Positions 26,330-35,349 are shown, counted from the first letter of the stretch. The stretch: 64,000 nucleotides of DNA from Streptomyces caeruleatus (GCF_001514235.1 NZ_KQ948929.1:600637-664636); one strand, 5' to 3'. The notes: generated by a model not told the origin, from the sequence alone. Made by a program: numbers and translations.

Positions 26330-26974
26330 TCATCGCTCTCGCCTCCGCTCGTCCGGGAACCTCTCGCGCAGCCGTTGGGCCTCCCGGAAGAGGTGGTTGG
26401 TGTGGTCCGCGAGTACGCCGCCGAGGAGGAGTTCCGGGGTGTAGAAGGAGCGGGCGGAGGCGGCCACCTGGTGCGCGGTGAGGTCGATCTGGATGATGTC
26501 GGTGCGGCGGATCTCGTCGATCGAGCTCGCCCAGACGACACGCCGCAGGTTCGCCCACGCCATCGCGCTCATGCACATCGAGCAGGGTTCCCCGGTCGTG
26601 TAGAGGGTGGTGTCGGCCCACCCCTGGTTCCCCTGCCGGCGCACGTAGTCGTTCATGGCGACGACCTCGCCGTGCAGCAGCGGGCTGTCGTCCCCCGTGT
26701 TGACCCCGCGCCCCAGGACCTCGCCGGTCCGCGTGTGGACGATCACCGCCCCGAACGGCCACCTGGGGTTCCTCCGGGCCTGTTCGACGGCCAGCCACAT
26801 GAACCGCTCGTGACCGGTGCCGGGGTGCGGACCGGGGCGTGCACCGAGCACAGGGCCCGTGTCGGGGCGGGCCTCGTCCGCTTGGGCCGTTCCGGGAGGC
26901 AGGGCGAGCGACGCCGCGACTGCGGCCGCCACGCCTCCGTACCTGCCGAGGAACCGACGCCTTCCCGAGTCCAT
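26330..26974 (-). CDS. Tat-exported nucleoside/cytidine deaminase-like protein
   Basis: A 214-residue zinc deaminase of the CMP/dCMP and guanine deaminase superfamily. The active site has HGE (in LLHGEVVAMN) and PCSMC (in TGEPCSMCMSAM), supplying the catalytic glutamate and the His/Cys/Cys zinc ligands. Unusually, the N-terminus carries a twin-arginine signal (GRRRFLGRYGGVAAAVAASL, cleavage near AQA-DE), so it should be folded and then exported. The start at 26974 is chosen because GAGGAG lies upstream and the Tat motif begins here. Substrate could be guanine, cytosine or a nucleoside outside the membrane. It lies 74 bases upstream of the PKS on the same strand; a joint role is unproven. Confidence 0.85.
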   Translation of the reverse strand: MDSGRRRFLGRYGGVAAAVAASLALPPGTAQADEARPDTGPVLGARPGPHPGTGHERFMWLAVEQARRNPRWPFGAVIVHTRTGEVLGRGVNTGDDSPLLHGEVVAMNDYVRRQGNQGWADTTLYTTGEPCSMCMSAMAWANLRRVVWASSIDEIRRTDIIQIDLTAHQVAASARSFYTPELLLGGVLADHTNHLFREAQRLRERFPDERRRER

Positions 26975-27099
26975 ACACGTCTCCTCGCCTCGCACCGCCG
27001 GCTCCGGAAGGAAGCCGAATCGTGACAGATCGTGTCCACGGTGGGCTCGGCTCATGCGCGTGCTTTCCTCGCCCCCGCCGCCCCTACCCGTCCCATCCT

Positions 27100-27118
27100 T
27101 CTGGGGCTCCGCCCCAGA
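27100..27118. repeat. Dispersed Streptomyces-type intergenic hairpin
   Basis: TCTGGGGC and GCCCCAGA enclose a TCC loop, an 8-bp perfect stem. This GGGGCTCCGCCCC form recurs in Streptomyces intergenic DNA. It sits between divergent genes, so it is not placed as a terminator for either one. Confidence 0.6.
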
Positions 27119-27238
27119 CCCCGCTCCTCACACGCCGGAGAGGCTGAATACTTCCGGACGAGGCCCACATGAACTTCGCTGCCGCAAGGTCGATACTGGT
27201 CAGGGCCCTGACCCTGATCCGAGGAGGTGCCCACGACC

Positions 27239-28363
27239 ATGCGTGACATCCTCCCGGTGATCGCCCCCTGGTACACGGCCGGGATGCCGTTCGGACTGGC
27301 GACGGTGGTGGCCACCAGCCGCAGCGCCCCGCGTGACCCGGGGGCCGCGATGGCGGTGGGTCCGGACGACGAGGTCGTCGGCAGTGTGTCGGGCGGTTGT
27401 GTCGAGGGGGCCGTGTTCGAGCTGGCGCAGGAGGTGGTGGCGAGCGGTGAGGCGCGGCTGGAGACCTTCGGGTACAGCGACGAGGACGCGTTCGCGGTCG
27501 GGCTGACCTGCGGCGGCGAGATCACCCTGCTCGTACGTCCCGTCACGGCCGGATCGGACCCCTCCTTCGGCGAGGTGGCGGAGTCGGTCGCGGCGGGCCG
27601 GCCGGTGACCGTGGCGACGGTGACCGACGGGCCCGCGCGGCGCGGGGCGACGCTCGCCGTGTGGCCGGACCGGGTCACCGGCACCCTCGGCACCTCCGGC
27701 CTGGACGTGGCGGTGACCGCCGACGCGCGCGGTGAACTCGCCCTCGGCGTCACGGACCTCAGGCACTACGGCCCGCACGGCGAGCGCCGCGAGGACGAGG
27801 TCGGCGTCTTCCTGCACTCCTTCGCACCGCCGCCGCGCATGCTGGTGTTCGGCGCGATCGACTACGCGGCGGCGGTCGCCCGCATCGGCGACTTCCTCGG
27901 CTACCGGGTCACGGTGTGCGACGCCCGCCCGGTCTTCGCCACGCCGAAGCGCTTCCCCGAGGGCGTCGAGGTGATCGTCGACTGGCCGCACCGCTACCTG
28001 AGCGGCACCGACACCGACGGACGCACGGTGATCTGCGTGCTCACCCACGACCCGAAGTTCGACGTGCCGCTCCTCGAAGAGGCGCTGCGTCGTCCGGCGG
28101 CGTACATCGGGGCGATGGGCAGCCGCCGTACCCACGACGAGCGCATGCGCCGGCTGACCGAAGCCGGGCTGGGCGAGGGCGAGTTGGCCCGGCTGCGCTC
28201 CCCCGTCGGGCTCGACCTCGGCGCCCGTACGCCCGAGGAGGTCGCCGTGTCCGTCGCCGCCGAGATCGTCGCCCTGCGCTGGGGCGGCAGCGGCACGCCG
28301 CTGACAGTGACCGCCGGCGCCATTCATCCGCGCGATGTGCGGGCCTCGTCGACCCAGCGCTGA
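27239..28363 (+). CDS. XdhC/CoxI-family molybdenum-cofactor maturation protein
   Basis: A 374-residue two-domain protein. The N-terminal XdhC_CoxI domain has SAPRDPGAAMAV and the diagnostic VSGGCVEGAV. The C-terminal Rossmann domain (from about residue 195) has MLVFGAIDYAAAVARIGDFL, TVCDARPVFAT, YIGAMGSRRTHDERM and RTPEEVAVSVAAEIVALRWG. Family members sulfurate or insert molybdopterin cofactor into xanthine- and CO-dehydrogenase-type enzymes. The ATG at 27239 is chosen because GAGGAGG sits about 11 bases upstream; the earlier in-frame GTG overlaps that site. No molybdenum hydroxylase genes lie nearby, so it would act on an enzyme encoded elsewhere. Confidence 0.9.
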   Translation: MRDILPVIAPWYTAGMPFGLATVVATSRSAPRDPGAAMAVGPDDEVVGSVSGGCVEGAVFELAQEVVASGEARLETFGYSDEDAFAVGLTCGGEITLLVRPVTAGSDPSFGEVAESVAAGRPVTVATVTDGPARRGATLAVWPDRVTGTLGTSGLDVAVTADARGELALGVTDLRHYGPHGERREDEVGVFLHSFAPPPRMLVFGAIDYAAAVARIGDFLGYRVTVCDARPVFATPKRFPEGVEVIVDWPHRYLSGTDTDGRTVICVLTHDPKFDVPLLEEALRRPAAYIGAMGSRRTHDERMRRLTEAGLGEGELARLRSPVGLDLGARTPEEVAVSVAAEIVALRWGGSGTPLTVTAGAIHPRDVRASSTQR

Positions 28364-28383
28364 ACGCCCGCGCGCGGCTCGCG

Positions 28384-28908
28384 TCAGGGCGTGTCAGCGG
28401 CGGCGGGGTGACGCGGCGGCAGCCGGTGCAGCTCCACGTCCGTGAGACGGCCGTCGGTCAGGGTCGCCGTCATGTAAGTGCAGTGGGGTTGGCGACGGCG
28501 GTCGGTCGGGGAACCCGGGTTGAGCAGGCGCAGGCCGGTGGGGGCCGTGGTGTCCCAGGGGATGTGGCTGTGGCCGAATACCAGCACGTCGAGGTCGGGG
28601 AAGCGGGCGGCGCAGCGCGCCTCGCGTCCCTGGGCGGGCCCGGTCTCGTGGACCACGCCGAAGCGCAGGCCACCCAGCTCGACGTACGCCACCTCGGGGA
28701 GCCGGGCGCGCAGGTCCGGTCCGTCGTTGTTGCCGTAGACACCGACGAGCCGGGCGCTGCGGCTCGCCAGCAGGTCGAGCGTGGCCGTGTCGACCCAGTC
28801 CCCGGCGTGGAACACCACGTCGGCGCGCAGGAGTTCGGCGAGCAGCCCCTCGGGCAGCGCCTTGGCGCGCTTGGGCAGGTGGGTGTCGGACATCAGCAGC
28901 AGGCGCAC
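28384..28908 (-). CDS. YfcE/MJ0936-type metallophosphoesterase
   Basis: A 174-residue calcineurin-like phosphoesterase. The metal-binding motifs occur in the family order: MSDTH at residues 6-10, FHAGDW, YGNNDG and FGHSH followed by LLNPGSP. Such enzymes hydrolyse phosphodiesters with Mn(II) or Ni(II); the natural substrate is seldom known. The GTG start at 28908 directly precedes the DTH strand; the ribosome site is weak. The gene converges on the XdhC-like gene with 20 bases between stops. It looks like a housekeeping gene of unknown substrate. Confidence 0.9.
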   Translation of the reverse strand: MRLLLMSDTHLPKRAKALPEGLLAELLRADVVFHAGDWVDTATLDLLASRSARLVGVYGNNDGPDLRARLPEVAYVELGGLRFGVVHETGPAQGREARCAARFPDLDVLVFGHSHIPWDTTAPTGLRLLNPGSPTDRRRQPHCTYMTATLTDGRLTDVELHRLPPRHPAAADTP

Positions 28909-29000
28909 GCCGCCAGGCTACCGGCGCGGGCGATCTTCGGCCGGTTCTCCACGCGCGGCAGCGGTACGGGTGAGTACGGGTGCCCTGGGTCGTTGAGCGG

Positions 29001-29028
29001 TGGACAAAAGGCGTGACAGGGTTAGGAT
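29001..29028 (+). promoter_or_regulatory. Candidate vegetative promoter for GT2-rmlC
   Basis: TGGACA (29001-29006) and TAGGAT (29023-29028) are spaced by 16 bases, a good match to the actinobacterial HrdB-type promoter. It lies 62 bases upstream of the GT2 start in an AT-richer stretch. Confidence 0.55.
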
Positions 29029-29090
29029 TTGGCCACGAACGCCGTAATCCGACGTAAACGCCCAGCGACCCCTAGGGGGCTCGGAGACCG

Positions 29091-31025
29091 ATGCCGGTCA
29101 AGGTCAGCGTGGTCGTCCCCGTGTACAACCCCGGGGTTTATGTCGAGGACTGCATCGCGTCACTGCTACGGCAGTCGCTGCCACCGGACGAGTACGAAGT
29201 GATCTTCGTGGACGACGGTTCCACCGACGACACACCCGCCCGGCTCGACGCGCTGGCCGCCGCGGAACCCCGGGTGACCGTCGTGCACCAGCACAACTCC
29301 GGCTGGTCGGGCAAGCCACGCAACGTCGGTATCGCCGCCGCCCGGGGCGAGTACGTGATGTTCGTGGACAACGACGACTTCGTCGGCGACGAGGCCCTGG
29401 AGCGGATGTACGACTACGGCGTGGCCAACGGCGCCGATGTCGTCGTCGGCAAGATGGCCGGCAAGGGCCGCGGGGTGCCGGTGGAGCTGTTCCGCCGCAA
29501 CCACCCGCGCGCCACCATCGCCGACGCGCCCCTGATCGACAGCCTCACCCCGCACAAGATGTTCCGCCGCGCCTTCCTCGACGACATCGGCCTGCGCTTC
29601 CCCGAGGGCAGGCGGCGCCTGGAGGACCACGTCTTCGTCACCGAGGCGTATCTGCGCGCGAGCAACGTCTCGGTGCTCAGCGACTACGTCTGCTACTACC
29701 ACGTCCGCCGCGACGACGCCTCGAACGCCGGATTCCAGCGCTTCGACCCCGGCGGGTACTTCAAGAACCTCCGGGAGGCCCTGGACGTCGTCGAGCGCCA
29801 CACCGAGCCGGGCCCGCTGCGGGATCGGCTGTTCCGGCGCTGGCTGCGCGTCGAGATGGTCGAGCGCCTGCGCGGGCGACGGCTCCTCGCCCTTCCGTCC
29901 GACTATCGCCGGGACCTGTTCGAGGAGATCCACCAGGTCGTCGTCGAACGCTTCGGGCCGGGCGTCGCGGCCGGGCTCCAGCCGACGCAGCGGGTCGTCG
30001 CCGCGCTGGTCGCCGCGGACCGGTACGACGGCGTCGAGGCCTTCGCCGAGTGGGAGGCCGGCATCGTCCTCACGGCCGTCCCCGAGCGCGTGGTGTGGGA
30101 GGACGGCATGCTGCGGGTCGGGTTCACCGCCGAGTTCGCCGTCGCCGGCGCGCCGATGACCTTCGCCGCCGGCCCCGCCCGTACCCCCCTCGACGGCCCG
30201 CCCGAGAACCTGGCGGCGGCGGTCGCGTGGGTGGACGCCGACACCGTCGCCCGGTTCGGCAAGGCCTCCGCCGACCTGCTGGTTCGCGAGCGCGCCAGTG
30301 CCGCCCAGTACTTCCAGCGGGTGGAGTTCGCCCGGGAGGAGGTGCCGGCCGGCGAGGACGGCCGCGTCCGTCTGCTGCTGCGCGCGACCGCCACCGTCGA
30401 CCCCGCCGCCCTCACCGGCGCCGGCCTGTGGGACGCCTTCGTCCGCGTCAAGCTGGGCGGCTGGACCAAGGAGTGCCGCCTGGGCCCCGCCCCGCGGCCC
30501 GACCGCCCCGCACCGTACGCCGCCGTGGCCGCCGGTCATGTGGTCCTCCCCTACTGGACCTCACCGCACGCGAACCTCGCCCTGGACGTCGACCGCGCGA
30601 CCCACCTCGTGGGCCTGGGCGCCATCGCACCGGACGACGTCACGATCACGGGCGACCGACTGCGCGCCGCGCTCCCCCTGCACGTCCCCGACCACGGCAC
30701 CGACCTCTCGCTCCGTCTCACCTCGCCCGGCAGGGCCCGTGACGTGCCGGCCACCCTGTCCCCGCACGGTTCCGGCGCGCTGCTGGAGGCCGTCCTGCCC
30801 CTCGGCGAGCTGCGCGGAGCGACCTGGCGCGCGACGCTCGGCACGCCGGGGCCGCGCCACCTCGCGCTGCCGTTCGCGCTGCGGGCGGGGGCCGGCGGAA
30901 TCCGAGTGGTGCGGACTCCCCGCCCCGGTCCGCTGCGTCGCCTGGTCCGAAGGGCGCGGCGAAGGCTCGGTACGGCCGTGGGGCGGACCGCGGCCCGTCT
31001 GCGCGCCAAGGCCCGGAGGAGGTGA
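29091..31025 (+). CDS. Family 2 glycosyltransferase with a long C-terminal extension
   Basis: A 644-residue cytosolic or peripheral-membrane enzyme. The GT-A domain (about residues 1-230) opens VSVVVPVYNPGVYVEDCI and has FVDDGSTDDTP and the metal site FVDNDDF. The remaining 400 residues are beta-rich, without membrane segments, and end in a strongly basic tail (RRLVRRARRRLGTA), which could bind acidic membrane lipids. This layout resembles teichoic-acid or capsule glycosyltransferases with C-terminal immunoglobulin-like domains. It lies three bases ahead of rmlC, so a rhamnosyl or related transfer to a cell-wall polymer is likely. Acceptor unknown. Confidence 0.85.
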   Translation: MPVKVSVVVPVYNPGVYVEDCIASLLRQSLPPDEYEVIFVDDGSTDDTPARLDALAAAEPRVTVVHQHNSGWSGKPRNVGIAAARGEYVMFVDNDDFVGDEALERMYDYGVANGADVVVGKMAGKGRGVPVELFRRNHPRATIADAPLIDSLTPHKMFRRAFLDDIGLRFPEGRRRLEDHVFVTEAYLRASNVSVLSDYVCYYHVRRDDASNAGFQRFDPGGYFKNLREALDVVERHTEPGPLRDRLFRRWLRVEMVERLRGRRLLALPSDYRRDLFEEIHQVVVERFGPGVAAGLQPTQRVVAALVAADRYDGVEAFAEWEAGIVLTAVPERVVWEDGMLRVGFTAEFAVAGAPMTFAAGPARTPLDGPPENLAAAVAWVDADTVARFGKASADLLVRERASAAQYFQRVEFAREEVPAGEDGRVRLLLRATATVDPAALTGAGLWDAFVRVKLGGWTKECRLGPAPRPDRPAPYAAVAAGHVVLPYWTSPHANLALDVDRATHLVGLGAIAPDDVTITGDRLRAALPLHVPDHGTDLSLRLTSPGRARDVPATLSPHGSGALLEAVLPLGELRGATWRATLGTPGPRHLALPFALRAGAGGIRVVRTPRPGPLRRLVRRARRRLGTAVGRTAARLRAKARRR

Positions 31026-31028
31026 CGT

Positions 31029-31634
31029 ATGCGGCCGCTGGGCATCGAAGGGGCCTGGGCGCTGGAGCCCGAGGTCTTCCCGGACGACCGGGGCAGCTTC
31101 CACGAGTGGTACCGCGGCACGGAGTTCCGCGAGGCCACCGGCTACCACCTGACCCTGGCCCAGGCCAACTGTTCCGTCTCCCGCTCGGGCGTCCTGCGTG
31201 GCGTGCACTTCTCCGACGTGCCGCCGGGCCAGGCCAAGTACGTCACCTGTGTACGCGGCACCGTCCTCGACGTGGTGGTCGACCTCCGCGTCGGCTCCCC
31301 CACGTTCGCCCGCTGGGAAGCCGTACGCCTCGATGACGACAGCCACCACGCCGTCTTCCTCGCGGAGGGCCTCGGTCACGCCTTCATGGCCCTCACCGAC
31401 GACGCCACCGTGATCTACCTGTGCTCGACGGGCTACGCCCCCGAGCGCGAGCACGGGGTGGACCCGCTGGACCCGGAGCTGGGCATCAGCTGGCCCGGGC
31501 ACATCGCGCCCGTCCTGTCCCCCAAGGATGCACGGGCGCCGTCACTGGCCGAGGCACGTGAAACCGGGCTGCTCCCGACGTACGAGGCCTGTTCGGCCCA
31601 CTACGAGCAGAGGGACAACGCCCGCCTTCAGTGA
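31029..31634 (+). CDS. rmlC: dTDP-4-dehydrorhamnose 3,5-epimerase
   Basis: A 201-residue cupin. The opening FPDDRGSFHEWYRGTEF, the catalytic H60 in GVLRGVHF and the LAEGLGHAFMAL segment follow the RmlC pattern, and the length fits. It epimerises dTDP-4-keto-6-deoxyglucose at C3 and C5, the third step towards dTDP-L-rhamnose. It is translated directly after the GT2 gene. The other three pathway genes (rmlA, rmlB, rmlD) run towards it on the opposite strand, so the complete pathway is present in a convergent pair of operons. Its end overlaps the methyltransferase stop by seven bases. Confidence 0.92.
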   Translation: MRPLGIEGAWALEPEVFPDDRGSFHEWYRGTEFREATGYHLTLAQANCSVSRSGVLRGVHFSDVPPGQAKYVTCVRGTVLDVVVDLRVGSPTFARWEAVRLDDDSHHAVFLAEGLGHAFMALTDDATVIYLCSTGYAPEREHGVDPLDPELGISWPGHIAPVLSPKDARAPSLAEARETGLLPTYEACSAHYEQRDNARLQ

Positions 31635-32431
31635 CCGCCGAGCACCCTTTCGACCGACGTACGCAACGGCTCCCACCCCCGAGCCCGCCCGACCCCCACC
31701 CTGCGAGCCCGCCCCAGCGCCCGCCAGAACCTTGCCCCGAGCAACTCCTCCGGCGCCACCGCCCCCACCCGGTCCAGAACCGTCTCCGGCACCTTCTGCG
31801 GATCGGGCACCTCGTACTCGGCAACGATCTCGTCGTACCGATCACGCAGCACCGTACTGCGAGGATCGGCGCCGAACACCACGAGCTGCCCCGTCGGCCG
31901 CGTGTCCACGGGCACCGTCACCAGATCAGGCCGATACCGCCCGAGAATCTCGGCGATCTTGTACACGTCCCCGGTCCACGCCCCCGTGTGCCGATCCCGA
32001 GCGGCCTCGTCGACATTGCGCGGCAGCACGTCGTCGAAGACGATCACGCTGGTCCAGTCGGAGTGCCGCTCGATGTTCATGAAGTCCCGCAGCGCGTACT
32101 CGAAAAGGTGCATGCCGTCGATGAACGACAGGTCGAGGACGGTGCGCCGCCAGTACCCGAGCGGACTGCGGCCCCGGCGCAGATTGCGCAGCGGGTGGCG
32201 GCCGCCCTTGAGGTGGATCAGCGGGTTGTCGCGGGCGAAGAAGTCGTCGCTGGCGGCCTTGACCAGGTGGACGTCGCAGCGGATCTCCGTGACGACCTTG
32301 AAGGCGGGGTCGACGGCGACGGTGGGGACGCGGGAGAGCTTGAGGCTGCGGCCGTCGTTGACGCCGATCTCCAGGTAGTTGCGGTTGCCGCTGACCTTGT
32401 GCAGTTCCCGCAGGAACTCATGGCGTTTCAC
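31628..32431 (-). CDS. Class I SAM-dependent methyltransferase-like protein
   Basis: A 267-residue protein with a Methyltransf_24-like fold: NYLEIGVNDGRSLKLSRVPT forms the first strand and SAM loop, VAVDPAF the acidic second strand, and LSFIDGMHLFEYALRDFMNI a metal-binding-type motif. Relatives act on sugars of cell-surface glycans. The GTG start at 32431 lies inside the last codons of rmlD (14-base overlap), so it is translationally coupled to the rhamnose genes. O-methylation of a rhamnose-containing polymer is the natural guess, without direct proof. The C-terminus is basic. It is the last gene of the operon. Confidence 0.8.
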   Translation of the reverse strand: MKRHEFLRELHKVSGNRNYLEIGVNDGRSLKLSRVPTVAVDPAFKVVTEIRCDVHLVKAASDDFFARDNPLIHLKGGRHPLRNLRRGRSPLGYWRRTVLDLSFIDGMHLFEYALRDFMNIERHSDWTSVIVFDDVLPRNVDEAARDRHTGAWTGDVYKIAEILGRYRPDLVTVPVDTRPTGQLVVFGADPRSTVLRDRYDEIVAEYEVPDPQKVPETVLDRVGAVAPEELLGARFWRALGRARRVGVGRARGWEPLRTSVERVLGGH

Positions 32432-33299
32432 GCAGGGCCTCCTTGCGGATCCGGGGCAGTGCTTCGTGCAGGGCGGTGCGCCAGTCCCGCGGCCGCGGGA
32501 GGCCGAGCCGCTGCCGACGGCCGTGCGCGAGGACGCTGTACGCGGGTCGGGGCGCGGGCCTGGGGAAGGCGTCGCCGGTGACGGGGCGCACCCGGTCGGG
32601 GTCGGCGCCGAGCTGGGCGAACACCTCTCGGGCCAGGTCGTACCAGGTCGCCTCGCCGGCGTTGGTGACGTGCAGGACGCCGGTGGCGTCGCGGCCGACG
32701 CGGGGGCCGAGGTCGGCGATCGTGACGGCGACGTCGGCGCTCCAGGTGGGCTGGCCGCGCTGGTCGTCGACGACGTCGACGGTGTCCCGGCTCGCCTCCA
32801 GCTCGATCATCGTCCGGACGAAACTGCGGCCGTGGACGCCGTAGAGCCAGGCGGTGCGCACGACGGCGCTCGCGGCCGGGAGTTCGTCCAGTACGGCCCG
32901 CTCGCCGGCGAGTTTGGTGCGGCCGTAGGCAGTGCGCGGGGCGGGGGGATGGTTCTCCGGGTAGGGGGCGCCGGCGTCGCCCGCGAAGACGTAGTCGGTG
33001 GAGACCTGGATCAGGCGGGCCTCGTAGGTGACGCAGGTATGGGCCAGCAGGCCCGGGCCGTCGCCGTTGACGCGCAGGGCCCGGATCTCGTCCTGCTCGG
33101 CGGAGTCGACGGCCGTGTACGCGGCGCAGTTGACGACGACCTCGGGGCGGTACGCGGCGAAGGCGCGGTCCACCGCGTCGGGGCTGGTGACGTCGAGGGC
33201 GACGTGGGAGAGACCGGCCACCTGTTCCCCGCGGGCGCGCAGTTCCCCGACCACGTCGTGGCCGAGCATGCCGCCCGCGCCGGTGACCAGCCACCTCAT
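32418..33299 (-). CDS. rmlD: dTDP-4-dehydrorhamnose reductase
   Basis: A 293-residue short-chain reductase. The NAD(P)-binding WLVTGAGGMLGHDVV is at residues 3-17, NCAAYTAVDSAE follows, and the catalytic YxxxK is in TAYGRTKLAGE, with an STDYVFAGD strand before it. It carries out the last step to dTDP-L-rhamnose. The start overlaps the rmlB stop (ATGA) and the end overlaps the methyltransferase start by 14 bases, so the operon is rmlA-rmlB-rmlD-methyltransferase with full coupling. Confidence 0.93.
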   Translation of the reverse strand: MRWLVTGAGGMLGHDVVGELRARGEQVAGLSHVALDVTSPDAVDRAFAAYRPEVVVNCAAYTAVDSAEQDEIRALRVNGDGPGLLAHTCVTYEARLIQVSTDYVFAGDAGAPYPENHPPAPRTAYGRTKLAGERAVLDELPAASAVVRTAWLYGVHGRSFVRTMIELEASRDTVDVVDDQRGQPTWSADVAVTIADLGPRVGRDATGVLHVTNAGEATWYDLAREVFAQLGADPDRVRPVTGDAFPRPAPRPAYSVLAHGRRQRLGLPRPRDWRTALHEALPRIRKEALRETP

Positions 33300-34285
33300 C
33301 CGTGCTCCTCGTCGACGCGCCGCTTGAGGGGTTCCCACCAGTCGCGGTGGTCCCGGTACCAGGCGACGGTGGCGGCGAGGCCGGCGGCGAAGTCGTGGCG
33401 GGGCCGGTAGCCGAGTTCGGTGCGGGCCTTGGTCCAGTCGACGGAGTAGCGCAGGTCGTGGCCCTTGCGGTCCGCGACGTGCCGCACCCGGTCCCGGTCG
33501 GCGCCACAGGCGTTGAGCAGCAGGGCGGTGAGGTCCCTGTTGCTCAACTCGGTGCCGCCGCCGATGTTGTAGACCTCGCCGGGGCGGCCCTGGGTGCGGA
33601 CGAGTTCGACGCCGTGGCAGTGGTCGTCGACGTGCAGCCAGTCGCGGACGTTGAGGCCTTCGCCGTAGAGGGGGACCTGCTCGCCGTCGAGGAGGTTGGT
33701 GATGAACAACGGGATGACCTTCTCCGGGAACTGGTGCGGGCCGTAGTTGTTGGAGCAGCGGGTGACGCGGACGTCCAGGCCGTGGGTGCGGTGGTAGGCG
33801 AGGGCGAGCAGGTCCGCGGAGGCCTTGGAGGCGGAATACGGCGAGCTGGGCCGCAGTGGGTGCTCCTCGGTGGCCGAGCCGGACTCGACGGAGCCGTACA
33901 CCTCGTCGGTCGATATGTGCACGAAGGGGGCGACGCGGTAGCGCAGGGCCGCGTCCAGGAGGGTCTGGGTGCCGACGACGTTGGTGAGGACGAAGTCGCC
34001 GGCGCCGGTGATCGAGCGGTCCACGTGGGACTCGGCGGCGAAGTGCACCACCTGGTCGGCCTCGGCCATCAGCTTGTCGACGAGTTCGGCGTCCCGGATG
34101 TCGCCGTGCACGAACTCCAGCCGGGGGTGGCCGAGTTCGAGGTTGTCGAGGGTGCCGGCGTAGGTGAGCTTGTCGAGCACGGTGATCCGGGGGGCCTCGG
34201 GCGCGTCCGGCGCGTCGCGGGCGAGCAGGGTGCGGACGTAGGTCGAGCCGATGAAGCCGGCGGCGCCGGTGACGAGGAGGTTCAT
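33296..34285 (-). CDS. rmlB: dTDP-glucose 4,6-dehydratase
   Basis: A 329-residue extended short-chain dehydrogenase. LLVTGAAGFIGSTYVRTLL binds NAD, FAAESHVDRSI and STDEVYG carry the dehydratase signature with the Thr-Asp-Glu active-site triad, and YSASKASADLLALAYHRT has the YxxxK pair. RCSNNYGPHQFPEKVIPLFI is also typical. It converts dTDP-glucose to the 4-keto-6-deoxy sugar. It overlaps rmlA upstream and rmlD downstream by four bases each. Confidence 0.95.
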   Translation of the reverse strand: MNLLVTGAAGFIGSTYVRTLLARDAPDAPEAPRITVLDKLTYAGTLDNLELGHPRLEFVHGDIRDAELVDKLMAEADQVVHFAAESHVDRSITGAGDFVLTNVVGTQTLLDAALRYRVAPFVHISTDEVYGSVESGSATEEHPLRPSSPYSASKASADLLALAYHRTHGLDVRVTRCSNNYGPHQFPEKVIPLFITNLLDGEQVPLYGEGLNVRDWLHVDDHCHGVELVRTQGRPGEVYNIGGGTELSNRDLTALLLNACGADRDRVRHVADRKGHDLRYSVDWTKARTELGYRPRHDFAAGLAATVAWYRDHRDWWEPLKRRVDEEHG

Positions 34286-35349
34286 GTGTGGATCTGTACC
34301 TTGCTGTGGTCGCCGAGGACGAGTCGGTGGGCGCTGGGGACGCTGGGCGCGGGCGTGACCTGGACGTGTCGGCCGATGAGCGAGGACTCGATGCGGCCGA
34401 CACCGTCGATCGAGGAGTCCCGCAGCACGATGGAGAACTCCAACTCGCTGTCGGTGATACGGCAGTTCTCCGCGATGGAGGTGAAGGGGCCGACGTAGGA
34501 GTCCTCGACGACGGTGCCGGCGCCGACGACGGCCGGGCCGACGACGCGGGAGTTGACGATCCGCGCCCCTTCCTCGACGACCACGCGCCCGACGGTCTCC
34601 GAGGCGTCGTCCACGTCGCCGTCGATGCGGCGGGTGAGGCCTTCCAGGACGGTCCGGTTGACCTCCAGCATGTCGGCGACGTTCCCGGTGTCCTTCCAGT
34701 AGCCCTTGATGACCGTGCAGCGCACGTCGGCGCGGGCGTCGATCAGGTGCTGGAGGGCGTGGGTGATCTCCAACTCGCCGCGCCAGGACGGGGTGATGGC
34801 GCGGACCGCGTCGTGGATCGCCGGCGTGAACAGATAGACGCCGACCAGGGCGAGGTCGCTCTTGGGGTGCTCGGGCTTCTCCTCCAGGCCGACGACCTGG
34901 CCCGCGTCGTCGAGTTCGGCGACGCCGAAGGAGCGGGGGTCCTGGACGCGGGTGAGCAGGATCTGGGCGTCGGGGCGGTGGGTGCGGAACTCCTCGACGA
35001 GGCCGGTGATTCCGCCGACGATGAAGTTGTCGCCGAGGTACATCACGAAGTCGTCGTCACCCAGGTAGTCCCGGGCGACGATCACGGCGTGGGCCAGGCC
35101 CAGTGGGCGTTCCTGGGGTATGTAGGTGATCTGCAGACCGAACTTGGAACCGTCGCCGACGGCGTCCTGGATCTCCGCGGCCGTGTCCCCGACGATCACC
35201 CCGACGTCGGTGATGCCGGCCGCGGCGATGGATTCCAGCCCGTAGAAGAGCACGGCCTTGTTGGCCACCGGCACGAGCTGTTTGGCCGAAGTGTGCGTGA
35301 TCGGCCTCAAGCGCGTACCGGCGCCGCCGGACAGCACGAGAGCCTTCAT
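34282..35349 (-). CDS. rmlA: Glucose-1-phosphate thymidylyltransferase (long form)
   Basis: A 355-residue nucleotidyltransferase. ALVLSGGAGTRLRPITHTSA is the nucleotide loop, VPVANKAVLFYGLESIAAAG follows, and MYLGDNF and GELEITHALQHLIDA mark the sugar site. A left-handed beta-helix tail (VVEEGARIVNSRVVGPAVVG) makes it the long StrD-like form rather than short RmlA. It makes dTDP-glucose from glucose-1-phosphate and dTTP. It is first in the leftward rhamnose operon; AAGGTG lies five bases before the ATG. The start of the transcript should lie in the 115 bases between this gene and the decayed gene at 35465. Confidence 0.93.
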   Translation of the reverse strand: MKALVLSGGAGTRLRPITHTSAKQLVPVANKAVLFYGLESIAAAGITDVGVIVGDTAAEIQDAVGDGSKFGLQITYIPQERPLGLAHAVIVARDYLGDDDFVMYLGDNFIVGGITGLVEEFRTHRPDAQILLTRVQDPRSFGVAELDDAGQVVGLEEKPEHPKSDLALVGVYLFTPAIHDAVRAITPSWRGELEITHALQHLIDARADVRCTVIKGYWKDTGNVADMLEVNRTVLEGLTRRIDGDVDDASETVGRVVVEEGARIVNSRVVGPAVVGAGTVVEDSYVGPFTSIAENCRITDSELEFSIVLRDSSIDGVGRIESSLIGRHVQVTPAPSVPSAHRLVLGDHSKVQIHT

